A stretch of DNA of 64,000 nucleotides, taken from assembly GCF_000422885.1 (NCBI RefSeq), contig NZ_AUGX01000014.1, positions 62,001 through 126,000 on the forward strand. The letters are read 5' to 3'. Below are positions 10,347 through 18,245 of the stretch, in pieces. The notes beneath the pieces are model-generated. The model saw only the letters and a program-made list of their open reading frames with translations, was not told the origin of the DNA and did not search any database. Origin of the DNA: Ottowia thiooxydans DSM 14619. GTDB taxonomy: Bacteria > Pseudomonadota > Gammaproteobacteria > Burkholderiales > Burkholderiaceae_C. The first letter of the stretch is position 1. Each line of letters begins with the position of its first letter. The position numbers and the translations under genes were made by a program.

Positions 10347-11273
10347 ATGTCCGTAGCCTTACCCATCACCATTGCCACCCGTGAAAGCCGATTGGCCATG
10401 TGGCAGGCCGAGCATGTCAAAACGCTGCTGGAGGCACGCGGCCATGCGGTTCAACTGCTGGGCATGACCACTCGGGGAGACCAAATTCTCGACCGTACGC
10501 TGAGCAAAGTAGGTGGAAAGGGTCTATTCGTGAAGGAGCTGGAGGCTGCGCTCGAAGAAGGCCGCGCCGACATCGCCGTGCATTCCCTCAAGGATGTACC
10601 CATGGATTTGCCCGAAGGATTCGATCTCGCCTGCGTGATGGAGCGTGAAGACCCGCGGGATGCATGGGTCTCCGCCAGTTGCGCTACCCCAGCAGATCTT
10701 CCTCAGGATGCGGTGATTGGCACCTCAAGCCTGCGCCGCACGGTGCTGCTTCGTGCCATGCTGTCCGCAGCAGGCCGCACAGACGTCCGCATCGAACCGC
10801 TGCGCGGCAATCTCGATACCCGGCTGCGCAAGTTTGATGAGGGGCAATACGCGGGCATTGTGCTGGCGGCAGCGGGGCTGAAAAGGCTCAACATGGGTGA
10901 TCGTATTCGTCATATCTTCAGTCCTGAAGAAATGCTGCCGGCTGCCGGCCAAGGTGCCCTGGGCATTGAGACACGGTCATTGCGCCCTGAGCTCGTGCAA
11001 GCCCTCGCGCCATTGGCAGATCAAACTACCTGGTTGGCGGTGGCAGCCGAGCGAGCGGTCAGTCGGGCCATGGGAGGGAGTTGCTCCATGCCCTTGGCGG
11101 CCCACGCAACGCTTGCCGGCGGTCAAATTCATTTGCGTGCGGCCTGGGGCGATCCCGCAGGTGACCCCACGTTGGTCACCGCAGAAGGCTTTGCCCCCGC
11201 CGGTGACTTTGCCGTCGCTGAGGCCTTGGGCGCGCGGGTTGCAGGCGAGCTCCGTGCTGGCGGCGCGCATTGA
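10347..11273 (+). CDS. hemC: porphobilinogen deaminase (hydroxymethylbilane synthase)
   Basis: Condenses four porphobilinogen molecules into hydroxymethylbilane, the linear tetrapyrrole precursor of haem and sirohaem. The protein is 308 residues, the normal length. It opens with the family signature [13 protein letters not shown], has the KGLFVKELE segment that contributes to substrate binding, and carries the dipyrromethane cofactor cysteine Cys246 in GGSCSMP. A TTG codon two residues upstream (10341) also keeps frame; the ATG at 10347 is the likely start. It opens a hemC-hemD-hemX-hemY run and follows the LytTR regulator by about 60 bases. Confidence 0.97.
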   Translation: MSVALPITIATRESRLAMWQAEHVKTLLEARGHAVQLLGMTTRGDQILDRTLSKVGGKGLFVKELEAALEEGRADIAVHSLKDVPMDLPEGFDLACVMEREDPRDAWVSASCATPADLPQDAVIGTSSLRRTVLLRAMLSAAGRTDVRIEPLRGNLDTRLRKFDEGQYAGIVLAAAGLKRLNMGDRIRHIFSPEEMLPAAGQGALGIETRSLRPELVQALAPLADQTTWLAVAAERAVSRAMGGSCSMPLAAHATLAGGQIHLRAAWGDPAGDPTLVTAEGFAPAGDFAVAEALGARVAGELRAGGAH

Positions 11274-11316
11274 CCGCAGTGACTTCAAAGCGTGGAACGG
11301 AAGAAATTCGAAAACC

Positions 11317-12102
11317 ATGCCGCGCGTGATCGTTACCCGCCCTGCGAAAGAAGCCGAACGCTGGGTTTTTGAGCTTGCAGCGAGAGGCCTGGAGGCGCAC
11401 GCGCTGGCTCTGATCGGTATTGAGCCGCCGCTCGAGACCGCGCCGCTCCACCAGGCGAGATCCAAGCTTGATAGCTACGCCGCCGTGATGTTTGTCAGCG
11501 TCAATGCTGTGAGCGGGTTCATGCAGGCGTCAGGGCAGGGCGGGGCGCTTGAGATGGAGTCACTGGCCATGGGCCCCAGGGCATGGTCTCCAGGTCCCGG
11601 CACTACACGCGCGTTGCTGGAATCCGGCTGGCCAGCCTCCGCCATCGATGCACCCAGCCCTGATGCTCCGCAGTTTGACTCCGAATCGCTTTGGGACGAG
11701 GTGCAAGCGCAGGCGTCAGCGGGCAAGCGTGTGTTGATCGTGCGTGGTGCTGATGCACAGGGCCAGGTGGCTGGGCGCGCGTGGCTGGCTACCCAATTAC
11801 GTGCAGCGGGAGTGACGGTCGAAGAAGTGGCTGCCTATCGCCGTGCATTGCCGGTGCTGGGCGCGGCGCAGCGCACGCTAGCCGAAGCGGCGGCCGCAGA
11901 TGGCAGCGTGTGGCTATTCAGCAGCTCAGAGGCCATTGCCAATCTTTGTGCCCTGCTACCCGCGCAGGACTGGTCCCATGCGCGTGCGCTGGCTACCCAT
12001 GAGCGTATTGCACAAACGGCACGCCAAGCGGGCTTTGGGCGAGTCACCCAGACACGACCAACACTGGATGCTGTGGCCGCCTCGATAGAATCCACGGAAT
12101 GA
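11317..12102 (+). CDS. hemD: uroporphyrinogen-III synthase
   Basis: Cyclises hydroxymethylbilane with D-ring inversion to uroporphyrinogen III. The 261-residue HEM4-domain protein starts with VIVTRPAKEAERW, the usual HemD opening in which the early arginine follows a short beta strand. The in-frame open frame runs on upstream to 10897 through hemC, but that part has no HemD similarity and overlaps hemC, so ATG 11317 is taken as the start, 43 bases after hemC. The stop overlaps the hemX start by four bases (ATGA at 12099-12102). HemD is poorly conserved in general, so the call rests on both the opening motif and the operon position. Confidence 0.93.
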   Translation: MPRVIVTRPAKEAERWVFELAARGLEAHALALIGIEPPLETAPLHQARSKLDSYAAVMFVSVNAVSGFMQASGQGGALEMESLAMGPRAWSPGPGTTRALLESGWPASAIDAPSPDAPQFDSESLWDEVQAQASAGKRVLIVRGADAQGQVAGRAWLATQLRAAGVTVEEVAAYRRALPVLGAAQRTLAEAAAADGSVWLFSSSEAIANLCALLPAQDWSHARALATHERIAQTARQAGFGRVTQTRPTLDAVAASIESTE

Positions 12103-13277
12103 ACGACGAGCAACCGCTTGCCTTGCCGACACCTCCGCCGGGGCCCACACCTACTCCATCGGTGTCTGCTCCTGCTGTGGAGATTCCCCAGAGTGGGGCA
12201 CCAGCGGCACCTGCAGCACCTGCAACGCCACCCCCTTCACCGCCTCCGCCAAGCTACATGCGTGCGCGCCGCACCGTAGTGCGGCCCGGGTTGATCGTTG
12301 CCTGGGCGCTTGCCGCAGCCGCTCTCGCGGCCAGTCTGATGCTGTGGCAAAAAGTGTCTGCCATGCAGGAGCAACTGGCACGGCAGAGTGGAGAATCCGG
12401 CGCCCGTTCCGTAGAGGCCCGCACACTGGCACGACAGGCTGAAGAAACCGTGCGCGAAACAGCAGCCAAGGTGGCTATCCTGGACACCCGTATTGCCGAT
12501 CTGTCCGCCTACCGGGCCCAACTCGATGAAGCCGTGCAGAGCGTAGCTCGTACGCGCGATGAAAATCTGGCCGTCGATCTGGAAGCTGCACTGAACGTCG
12601 CCCAGGACCAGACACAGCTGACCGGTCGTATCGAGCCTCTGCTGGCTGCACTACGCACCGCTGAGCGGCGAGTCGCGCGTTCTGGCGACCCTCGTCTGAT
12701 CCCGGTGGGCCGAGCAGTGGCCCGCGATCTGGAACGCGTCAAGTCGGCCAGCATTCCCGACACCGCAGGTTTGCTGTCACGTCTTGATCAATTGCTACGT
12801 CAAATTGACGAGTTGCCTGCCTCGAATGACGTCGGGCGTTCCCGAACAGAAAAACAACCCGTTGATGCGGCCCGCGAGCCTGCCACTGGATGGTGGGCGC
12901 GCATGAGTCAGGCGGTGTTGAACGAAGCCAGAAAACTGCTTAGCGTGAGCCGGATTGAGCGGCCAGACGCAAGCATGATGAGTCCTGAACAGGTGTTTTT
13001 CCTGAGAGAGAATCTGAAGTTGCGTCTGCAAGGGGCGCATCTGGCCATTTTGGCTCGCCAATACGAAGCCGCCCGTTCCAACCTGTCGGCTGCGCAGTTC
13101 GCCCTGGGGGCTTACTTTGATCCCGCATCGCGGCGCACTCAGGCTGCGGCTACCTTGTTGCAGCAGATCCAGGCGGCGACCAAAGCAGCGGATCTACCCC
13201 GAGTGGACGAGACTTTGCTGGCCCTGGGCGCTGCGGTTTCGGCTACGGCCACTAACCATATTTCTGGGGCCAAGTAG
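12099..13277 (+). CDS. hemX: HemX-like membrane protein
   Basis: A 392-residue protein with a Pro/Ala-rich cytoplasmic N-terminus (residues 1-60), a single transmembrane helix near 65-85 (VAWALAAAALAASLMLW) and a long coiled-coil-rich periplasmic part. This is the architecture of the PF04375 HemX family, often misnamed uroporphyrinogen-III C-methyltransferase although it lacks a methylase domain. Its exact role in haem synthesis is not settled; it is usually found, as here, between hemD and hemY. It overlaps hemD by four bases and hemY begins six bases after its stop, so the block is clearly one operon. Confidence 0.9.
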   Translation: MNDEQPLALPTPPPGPTPTPSVSAPAVEIPQSGAPAAPAAPATPPPSPPPPSYMRARRTVVRPGLIVAWALAAAALAASLMLWQKVSAMQEQLARQSGESGARSVEARTLARQAEETVRETAAKVAILDTRIADLSAYRAQLDEAVQSVARTRDENLAVDLEAALNVAQDQTQLTGRIEPLLAALRTAERRVARSGDPRLIPVGRAVARDLERVKSASIPDTAGLLSRLDQLLRQIDELPASNDVGRSRTEKQPVDAAREPATGWWARMSQAVLNEARKLLSVSRIERPDASMMSPEQVFFLRENLKLRLQGAHLAILARQYEAARSNLSAAQFALGAYFDPASRRTQAAATLLQQIQAATKAADLPRVDETLLALGAAVSATATNHISGAK

Positions 13278-13283
13278 AACGCT

Positions 13284-14561
13284 ATGCGCGCAGCACTTTG
13301 GCTGGTAGGTTTGTTTGCGGCCGCCGTGGCTCTTGCCTTGTTTGCGGGCGACAACCAGGGAACAGTCACCATCTTCTGGCCTCCCCATCGCGTGGATTTG
13401 TCGGCCAATCTGGTGCTGGTTTGTCTGGTGCTGGTGTTTGTGCTGATCTACGCCGCTTTGCGTGCGCTTGCTGCCGTGCTGGAGCTGCCGCGTCAGGCGC
13501 GCCGTTGGCGAGCCCAGCAGCGCGAACGCGCCGCGAATGCACAGCTTCTGGACAGCATGGTTCAGCTCTCGGCGGGGCGTTACCTTCGTGCGCGTAAGGC
13601 GGCTGAAGACGCATTGGCCCGGGAGCAGTCCATGGCTTCATCTGGCGAGAGGTTACCTCAGGGTGCCACGGTGCGAGCACTCGCGCATCTCTCCGTAGCC
13701 GCAAGCGCCCATTCACTACAAGACCATGCTTTGCGGGATTCGCATCTGCAGCAGGCGCTGGAAGCCGCTGCGGGCGGCGCCGCGCCGCAGGAGTTGCGTG
13801 AAGGCATACTCATGCGTGCAGCGCGTTGGGCCTTGGATGACCATGACCCTTCCGCCTCGCTCAATTGGCTCGAAGGGCTTCCACAAGGCGCCAGCCGGCG
13901 CACGCTGGCCTTGCGCATCAAGCTCAAGGCTGCTCGCCAGGCGCGGCAAAGCTCCGCTGCACTGGAAACAGCGCGCTTGCTGGCCAAACACCGAGCCTTC
14001 TCGCCTGATGCCGCGCGCAGCCTGCTGCGCAGCTTGGCAAGCGAGTTGATAGACACAGCGCGCGATCCAGCTCAATTGAAAGCCATTTGGGCATCGCTGG
14101 ACCCTAATGAGCGCGCCATGCCAGAACTTGCCCTGCGTGCTGCTCAGCGCATGATGACTCTGGGTGGTGAGAGTGGGGTCGTGCGTGAATGGCTGCAGCC
14201 CGTATGGGAGCAGATGTTGGCCTTACCTGAAGGTTTTGCTGAAGCTCACGGCGCGCGCCTGATTCGTGTGCTCGAAGCCGGGTTGGATCAGGATGAGCCG
14301 GGTGAGCGAGACTGGCTCGCCCGCATCGAAGCCGCGCAGCAGGCCAATCCCCGCGATCCCACCTTGCAATACCTCGCTGGCATGGCATGCCTGCAGCGGC
14401 AATTGTGGGGTCGAGCCCATTTGCTGTTGTCCCAGGCGGCACGCCAGTTGCGTGACGGAGATCTACGCCGTAGCGCCTGGCGCGCGCTTGCTGAATTGGC
14501 GGAACAAAAAGGCGATGTGGCGGCAGCTTCGGATGCTTGGAAGCGTGCAGCCCAGGGGTGA
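13284..14561 (+). CDS. hemY: HemY-type TPR membrane protein
   Basis: A 425-residue inner-membrane protein with two N-terminal hydrophobic helices (about residues 2-20 and 36-58) and the typical HemY_N sequence AGDNQGTVTIFWPPHRVDLSAN just after the first. The rest is alpha-helical repeat (TPR-like). This proteobacterial HemY is not the protoporphyrinogen oxidase of Gram-positive bacteria; it is associated with haem synthesis genes, but its function is not firmly known. It is the last gene of the hem operon and is convergent with the UPF0016 gene, with about 60 bases between the stops and no clear intrinsic terminator. Confidence 0.9.
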   Translation: MRAALWLVGLFAAAVALALFAGDNQGTVTIFWPPHRVDLSANLVLVCLVLVFVLIYAALRALAAVLELPRQARRWRAQQRERAANAQLLDSMVQLSAGRYLRARKAAEDALAREQSMASSGERLPQGATVRALAHLSVAASAHSLQDHALRDSHLQQALEAAAGGAAPQELREGILMRAARWALDDHDPSASLNWLEGLPQGASRRTLALRIKLKAARQARQSSAALETARLLAKHRAFSPDAARSLLRSLASELIDTARDPAQLKAIWASLDPNERAMPELALRAAQRMMTLGGESGVVREWLQPVWEQMLALPEGFAEAHGARLIRVLEAGLDQDEPGERDWLARIEAAQQANPRDPTLQYLAGMACLQRQLWGRAHLLLSQAARQLRDGDLRRSAWRALAELAEQKGDVAAASDAWKRAAQG

Positions 14562-14620
14562 TCAACGGGCGTCGCGTTGAACCGACGCTCGATGATCCTG
14601 CGCATTTGCTGCCTCAGCTG

Positions 14621-15193
14621 TTAGAAGAAATTGCCCACGTTCAGGAGCGTGAGCACGCCAAGAACAGCAAAGATGGCGGCAGCCACAGAGTGAACCAGCT
14701 TCATTGACACCTTCTGAGCAATTTTGTCTCCCAGAAAAACAGCCGGCACGTTGGCTAGCATCATGCCCAGCGTGGTTCCCACGACAACCTGCACCAGTTC
14801 TGGGTAGCGTGCAGCCAGGGCCACAGTGGCGATCTGGGTCTTATCTCCCATTTCAGCCAGGAAGAAGGTAACCACGGTGGTACCGAAGGCACCGTAAGCG
14901 TGCTTCGTTGTCGTTGAGTCGTCATCAATCTTGTCCGGAATCAACATCCAGACGGCCATGGCCAGAAAAGAGACCCCAATGATCCAGCGCATAAGGTCTG
15001 GTCCTAGCGCCTGCGCTACCCAGCCGCCTACAGCCCCCGCAACGGCATGATTGACCACGGTAGCGACGAAGATGCCCGCCACAATTTGCCAGGGTTTACG
15101 AAATGTTGCGGCCAGAATGATCGCAAGCAATTGGGTTTTATCGCCCATTTCTCCCAGCGCCACGACGCCGAGTGATACGAAGAATGCTTCCAT
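14621..15193 (-). CDS. UPF0016/GDT1 family manganese exporter
   Basis: A 190-residue integral membrane protein with six hydrophobic helices in two homologous halves. Each half carries the family motif E-x-G-D-[KR]-[TS]: EMGDKT at 15-20 and again at 114-119. This is the UPF0016/TMEM165/GDT1 family; bacterial members such as Vibrio MneA export Mn(II). A longer open frame reaches 15358, but it reads through the riboswitch described separately, and the family always begins right before the first motif, so the ATG at 15193 is the start. The upstream yybP-ykoY element independently supports a manganese role. The gene is on its own, convergent with hemY. Confidence 0.93.
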   Translation of the reverse strand: MEAFFVSLGVVALGEMGDKTQLLAIILAATFRKPWQIVAGIFVATVVNHAVAGAVGGWVAQALGPDLMRWIIGVSFLAMAVWMLIPDKIDDDSTTTKHAYGAFGTTVVTFFLAEMGDKTQIATVALAARYPELVQVVVGTTLGMMLANVPAVFLGDKIAQKVSMKLVHSVAAAIFAVLGVLTLLNVGNFF

Positions 15194-15254
15194 GATGTGG
15201 GAATTTTTATAGGGGCCGGACAGACACAAGACCACACCACTTCTCCGGCCCAAA

Positions 15255-15390
15255 TCCGGAAGCGGTATGGTCAAAGGTCTTGCCAGGCAAGAGGCAGATG
15301 CCTCAAGCTGCGCGCGCCATGGCCAATCAGCCAAGTATGTTGACGCGAGCTCCTGCATTGCGCAGGACAGCTACTCCCCAATGACGAGTG
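15255..15390 (-). promoter_or_regulatory. yybP-ykoY manganese riboswitch
   Basis: Reading the minus strand from about 15390 to 15255, the leader contains the three conserved blocks of the yybP-ykoY aptamer in order: TTGGGGAGTAGC (15381-15370), then GTCAACATACTTGG about 35 bases on, then a closing AGACCTTTGACCATACCGC (15280-15262). The two internal loops that sandwich Mn(II) in known structures correspond to the GGGGAGTAG and ACCTTTG sides. It ends about 65 bases before the exporter ATG, leaving room for an expression platform. The identification is by recalled consensus, not by a covariance-model search. Confidence 0.88.
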
Positions 15391-15395
15391 CAACC

Positions 15396-15401
15396 ATTAT
15401 A
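15396..15401 (-). promoter_or_regulatory. -10 element for the riboswitch transcript
   Basis: A perfect TATAAT on the minus strand, 15-20 bases upstream of the conserved GGGGAGTAG block, so transcription would begin just ahead of the aptamer. The -35 position falls in the T-tract of the ahpF terminator and is poor. Confidence 0.55.
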
Positions 15402-15418
15402 TCGAAGGCTAGAAAACC

Positions 15419-15446
15419 AAAAAAAAGCCCGCTACTAGAGCGGGCT
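15419..15446 (-). terminator. intrinsic terminator after ahpF
   Basis: An eight-base-pair stem, AGCCCGCT against AGCGGGCT with a five-base loop (15426-15446), is followed on the minus strand by eight T residues (15426-15419). It lies 24 bases beyond the ahpF stop and immediately ahead of the promoter for the exporter. Confidence 0.9.
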
Positions 15447-15469
15447 CGGAAACAGGAGGGCTGCTGACT

Positions 15470-17074
15470 TCAGGCGGCCACGGCTTCCTTGTTTTCCTCC
15501 GACGCGGCTTCGGGTTCCGGTGTCCGGATGAGGTAGTCGAATGCGCTCAGTGCTGCGGTTGAGCCCGCACCGGCAGCCACTACGATCTGCTTGTACGGCA
15601 CCGTAGTGCAATCGCCTGCAGCGAATACGCCCGGCACGTTGGTAGCGCCTCGCGCATCGACCACGATCTCACCAAACTTGCTGCGCTCCACGGTAGTGCC
15701 TAGCCATTCGGTGTTGGGCACCAAGCCGATCTGCACAAAAACACCTTCCAGATCAACACTGGCATCCGTTCCGTCACCACGGTTCTTGAACTTCAGACCA
15801 TTGACCTTGCCACTCGCACCGGTGATTTCGGTGGTTTGGGCATTGGTGTGTACCGTTACGTTCGGCAAGCTTTTGAGCTTCTTGATCAAGACGGCATCGG
15901 CTTTCATTTCAGGCATGAATTCGATCACCGTCACGTGTTTGACCAAGCCGGCCAGGTCAATGGCTGCCTCTACGCCTGAGTTTCCGCCGCCAATGACGGC
16001 CACGTCTTTGCCTTTGAACAAGGGGCCATCGCAGTGGGGGCAGTAGGCCACACCCTTGGTTTTGTACTCTTGTTCACCTGGCACATTGACGTTGCGCCAG
16101 CGCGCGCCAGTTGCCAGAATGACGGTGCGGCTTTTAAGCGTGCCACCATTGTCCAGCGTGACTGTGATCAGACCGCCAGGAACTGCAGCCGGCGTCACCG
16201 CAGCCACGCGCTGCGTGTTCATGATGTCAACCTCATAGCCGCGCACGTGCTGTTCCAGGGCTGCCGCGTATGCCGGGCCATTGGTTTCCGGGATGCCTGG
16301 GTAGTTGGCAATCTCCATCGTGTCATTGACCTGCCCGCCGAAGCGCTCGCTCACCACACCTGTACGGATGCCCTTGCGCGAAGCGTAGATCGCTGCAGCC
16401 GCGCCTGCTGGGCCGCCACCGATGATCAGCACTTCATAAGGAGCCTTGGCACTCAGCTTTTCAGCGTCGCGTTTGGCGGCGCCCGTGTCGACCTTCTGAA
16501 CGATTTCTTCCACACTCATCCGGCCGTTCGCAAAGAACTCGCCATTGAGGAAAACCGTGGGAACGCCCATGATTTCGCGTTCTTCGATCTCGTTCTGGTA
16601 GAGACCCCCATCAATGATCGTCACATTGATGCGCGGGTTGTAGATGGCCATCAGTGAGAGTGCCTGCACCACATCTGGGCAGTTGTGGCAAGACAGGCTC
16701 ATGTAGATCTCGAACGTGAGATCAGCATCCAGAGCCTTGATTTGCTCAAGCGTATCGGCTTCAACTTTCGGCGGATGGCCGCCTGTCCAGAGCAGGGCCA
16801 GGATGAGTGAAGTGAATTCGTGGCCCATAGGGATGGCCGCAAAGCGAAGCTTGGTGTCAGTGCCTTTGCGCTGCAAAGTGAACGAAGGCTTGCGTGCGTC
16901 ATTGCCATCGGTGCGCAGGCTGATCATGTCCGGGCGAGCGGCCACGATTTCTTCCAGCAGCTCGCGCATTTCAGTGGCTTTTTCGCTGCTATTCAGGGAG
17001 GCCACCATCTCGAACGGTTCTTTCACGCGCTCGAGATAGGCGGTCAGTTGTTGCTTGATGTCGTCGTCCAACAT
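15470..17074 (-). CDS. ahpF: alkyl hydroperoxide reductase subunit F
   Basis: NADH-dependent flavoprotein disulfide reductase that recharges the peroxiredoxin AhpC. The 534 residues show the full AhpF layout: a two-fold thioredoxin-like N-terminal domain with redox pair Cys129/Cys132 (SCHNC), an FAD site [10 protein letters not shown] at about 219-228, the second redox pair Cys345/Cys348 (YCPHC) and an NAD-binding IGGGNSG. It is therefore true AhpF and not a plain thioredoxin reductase. The open frame extends ten codons further (17104), but the ATG at 17074 has a good AGGAG eight bases upstream and the family's usual MLDDDIK start. It follows ahpC on the same strand but is separated from it by a terminator. 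Confidence 0.97.
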   Translation of the reverse strand: MLDDDIKQQLTAYLERVKEPFEMVASLNSSEKATEMRELLEEIVAARPDMISLRTDGNDARKPSFTLQRKGTDTKLRFAAIPMGHEFTSLILALLWTGGHPPKVEADTLEQIKALDADLTFEIYMSLSCHNCPDVVQALSLMAIYNPRINVTIIDGGLYQNEIEEREIMGVPTVFLNGEFFANGRMSVEEIVQKVDTGAAKRDAEKLSAKAPYEVLIIGGGPAGAAAAIYASRKGIRTGVVSERFGGQVNDTMEIANYPGIPETNGPAYAAALEQHVRGYEVDIMNTQRVAAVTPAAVPGGLITVTLDNGGTLKSRTVILATGARWRNVNVPGEQEYKTKGVAYCPHCDGPLFKGKDVAVIGGGNSGVEAAIDLAGLVKHVTVIEFMPEMKADAVLIKKLKSLPNVTVHTNAQTTEITGASGKVNGLKFKNRGDGTDASVDLEGVFVQIGLVPNTEWLGTTVERSKFGEIVVDARGATNVPGVFAAGDCTTVPYKQIVVAAGAGSTAALSAFDYLIRTPEPEAASEENKEAVAA

Positions 17075-17142
17075 GGTGATGGCTCCTTGCTTGGTTGCTG
17101 GCAATACCTTAACTGGTGCTGCCAGGCAGAATTTTGAGTAAA

Positions 17143-17187
17143 TAAAAAGCCGAACGGCGGGGCATGCGATCCCCGTCGCGTTCGGCT
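17143..17187 (-). terminator. intrinsic terminator after ahpC
   Basis: A nine-base-pair stem AGCCGAACG / CGTTCGGCT (17148-17187), with inner GGGG/CCCC pairing in the loop, is followed on the minus strand by a T-run. It sits between ahpC and ahpF, so ahpF is expressed either by read-through or from its own start. Confidence 0.88.
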
Positions 17188-17232
17188 GTCATGCGCTGGC
17201 TGTGAGGCCGACGCGAAGGCGGGGAAATCCGC

Positions 17233-17802
17233 TTAGATCTTGCCGACCAGGTCGATGGAAGGCTTCAGAGTTTTTTCGCCTTCTTTCCACTTGGCAGGGC
17301 ACACTTCGCCTGGATGGGCAGCGGTGTACTGAGCAGCCTTCAGCTTGCGCACGGTCTCTTTCACGTCACGGGCGATTTCGTTGGAATGCACTTCCATGGT
17401 TTTGATCGTGCCGCTAGGATCGATCACGAAAGTGCCGCGCAGTGCCAGACCTTCTTCAGGAATATGCACGTCGAAAGCGTTGGTCAGTGCGTGAGTTGGA
17501 TCGCCCACCAGGAAGAATTTGGCTTTGCCCACGGCATCGCTGGTCTCATGCCACACTTTGTGCGAGAAATGCGTGTCGGTGGTGACGATGTAGACCTCGG
17601 CGTTGGCCTTTTGGAAGTCAGCGTAGTTGTCAGCAGCGTCTTCGATCTCTGTAGGGCAGTTGAACGTGAAAGCGGCTGGCATGAAAATCACGACAGACCA
17701 GTTTTTACCGTTCGACAGAGTCTGCTCGGTAACTTCTTCAAATTGGCCGTTATGGAAAGCCTGTGTCTTGAAAGGCTGAACTTTGGTATTGATAAGGGAC
17801 AT
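17233..17802 (-). CDS. ahpC: alkyl hydroperoxide reductase subunit C (peroxiredoxin)
   Basis: Typical two-cysteine peroxiredoxin that reduces hydrogen peroxide, organic hydroperoxides and peroxynitrite in the cytosol. At 189 residues it is normal for AhpC. The peroxidatic cysteine is Cys49 in FTFNCPTE and the resolving cysteine is Cys168 in GEVCPAKW. The start is fixed by AAGGAG six bases before the ATG. It has its own promoter region with a TATAAT and an ATAG-N7-CTAT dyad, and a strong terminator downstream. Confidence 0.97.
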   Translation of the reverse strand: MSLINTKVQPFKTQAFHNGQFEEVTEQTLSNGKNWSVVIFMPAAFTFNCPTEIEDAADNYADFQKANAEVYIVTTDTHFSHKVWHETSDAVGKAKFFLVGDPTHALTNAFDVHIPEEGLALRGTFVIDPSGTIKTMEVHSNEIARDVKETVRKLKAAQYTAAHPGEVCPAKWKEGEKTLKPSIDLVGKI

Positions 17803-17853
17803 GTTTTCTCCTTGAGTTAGTGATGAGTGAGGAAATGATTTGGCGATGGATGA

Positions 17854-17871
17854 ATTATAGGCGTAGGCTAT
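17854..17871 (-). promoter_or_regulatory. ahpC promoter with possible OxyR half-site
   Basis: On the minus strand a perfect -10 TATAAT (17859-17854) lies about 52 bases before the ahpC ATG, with a weak -35. It overlaps the dyad ATAG-N7-CTAT (17857-17871), the tetranucleotide pair recognised by OxyR in other Proteobacteria. Only one of the two expected dyads is good, and it overlaps the -10 rather than the -35, so OxyR control is a suggestion only. Confidence 0.4.
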
Positions 17872-18187
17872 TGAATTCTTGATTCATTTTGCCTAACCTA
17901 TCATTAGTCTGTGGCTATGGAGCTGATAGAACCCACCCCATGAGAGGCATGGCCAACGCAAAGCCAGACGACACGCATTCGCTTCCATCAGCTTACATCA
18001 GAACCATGGCAGGGGCGGGACGCTACTGTTATTTAGCCGTTTCGTTTGTTGCTGCAACTATGCCGCTCGGTCCAGGGGAGTGAAGAATCGATCAAGTGCG
18101 AATGCCAATTAAATGGCCTCCACGCCCCCGTTTCGCCAGGCCTGCTGCCCCATGACGGGCTTTTCTTTTTTCGGACGGCCTGGGGCA
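17872..18187. other. non-coding gap between ahpC promoter and rne terminator
   Basis: About 315 bases with no credible gene. A short plus-strand frame (17889-18083, 64 codons) has no recognisable motif or ribosome-binding site. An imperfect hairpin around 18130-18165 is followed by a T-rich stretch on the plus strand but has no upstream gene to serve. Confidence 0.6.
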
Positions 18188-18219
18188 ATAAAAAAGCCGG
18201 GCCCTGTCGGGCCCGGCTT
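18188..18219 (-). terminator. intrinsic terminator after rne
   Basis: An eleven-base-pair GC-rich stem AAGCCGGGCCC / GGGCCCGGCTT with a four-base loop (18194-18219), followed on the minus strand by a run of T (18195-18188). It lies about 25 bases beyond the rne stop. Confidence 0.92.
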
Positions 18220-18245
18220 TGGACGCTACTATTTTACAGGAGCTA

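Noticed and set aside
10897-11316. N-terminal extension of the hemD reading frame
   Set aside because: It overlaps hemC in another frame and is unlike HemD; the HemD opening is at 11317.
17889-18083. 64-codon plus-strand frame between ahpC and rne
   Set aside because: No ribosome-binding site, no motif, and the region holds promoter material for ahpC on the other strand.
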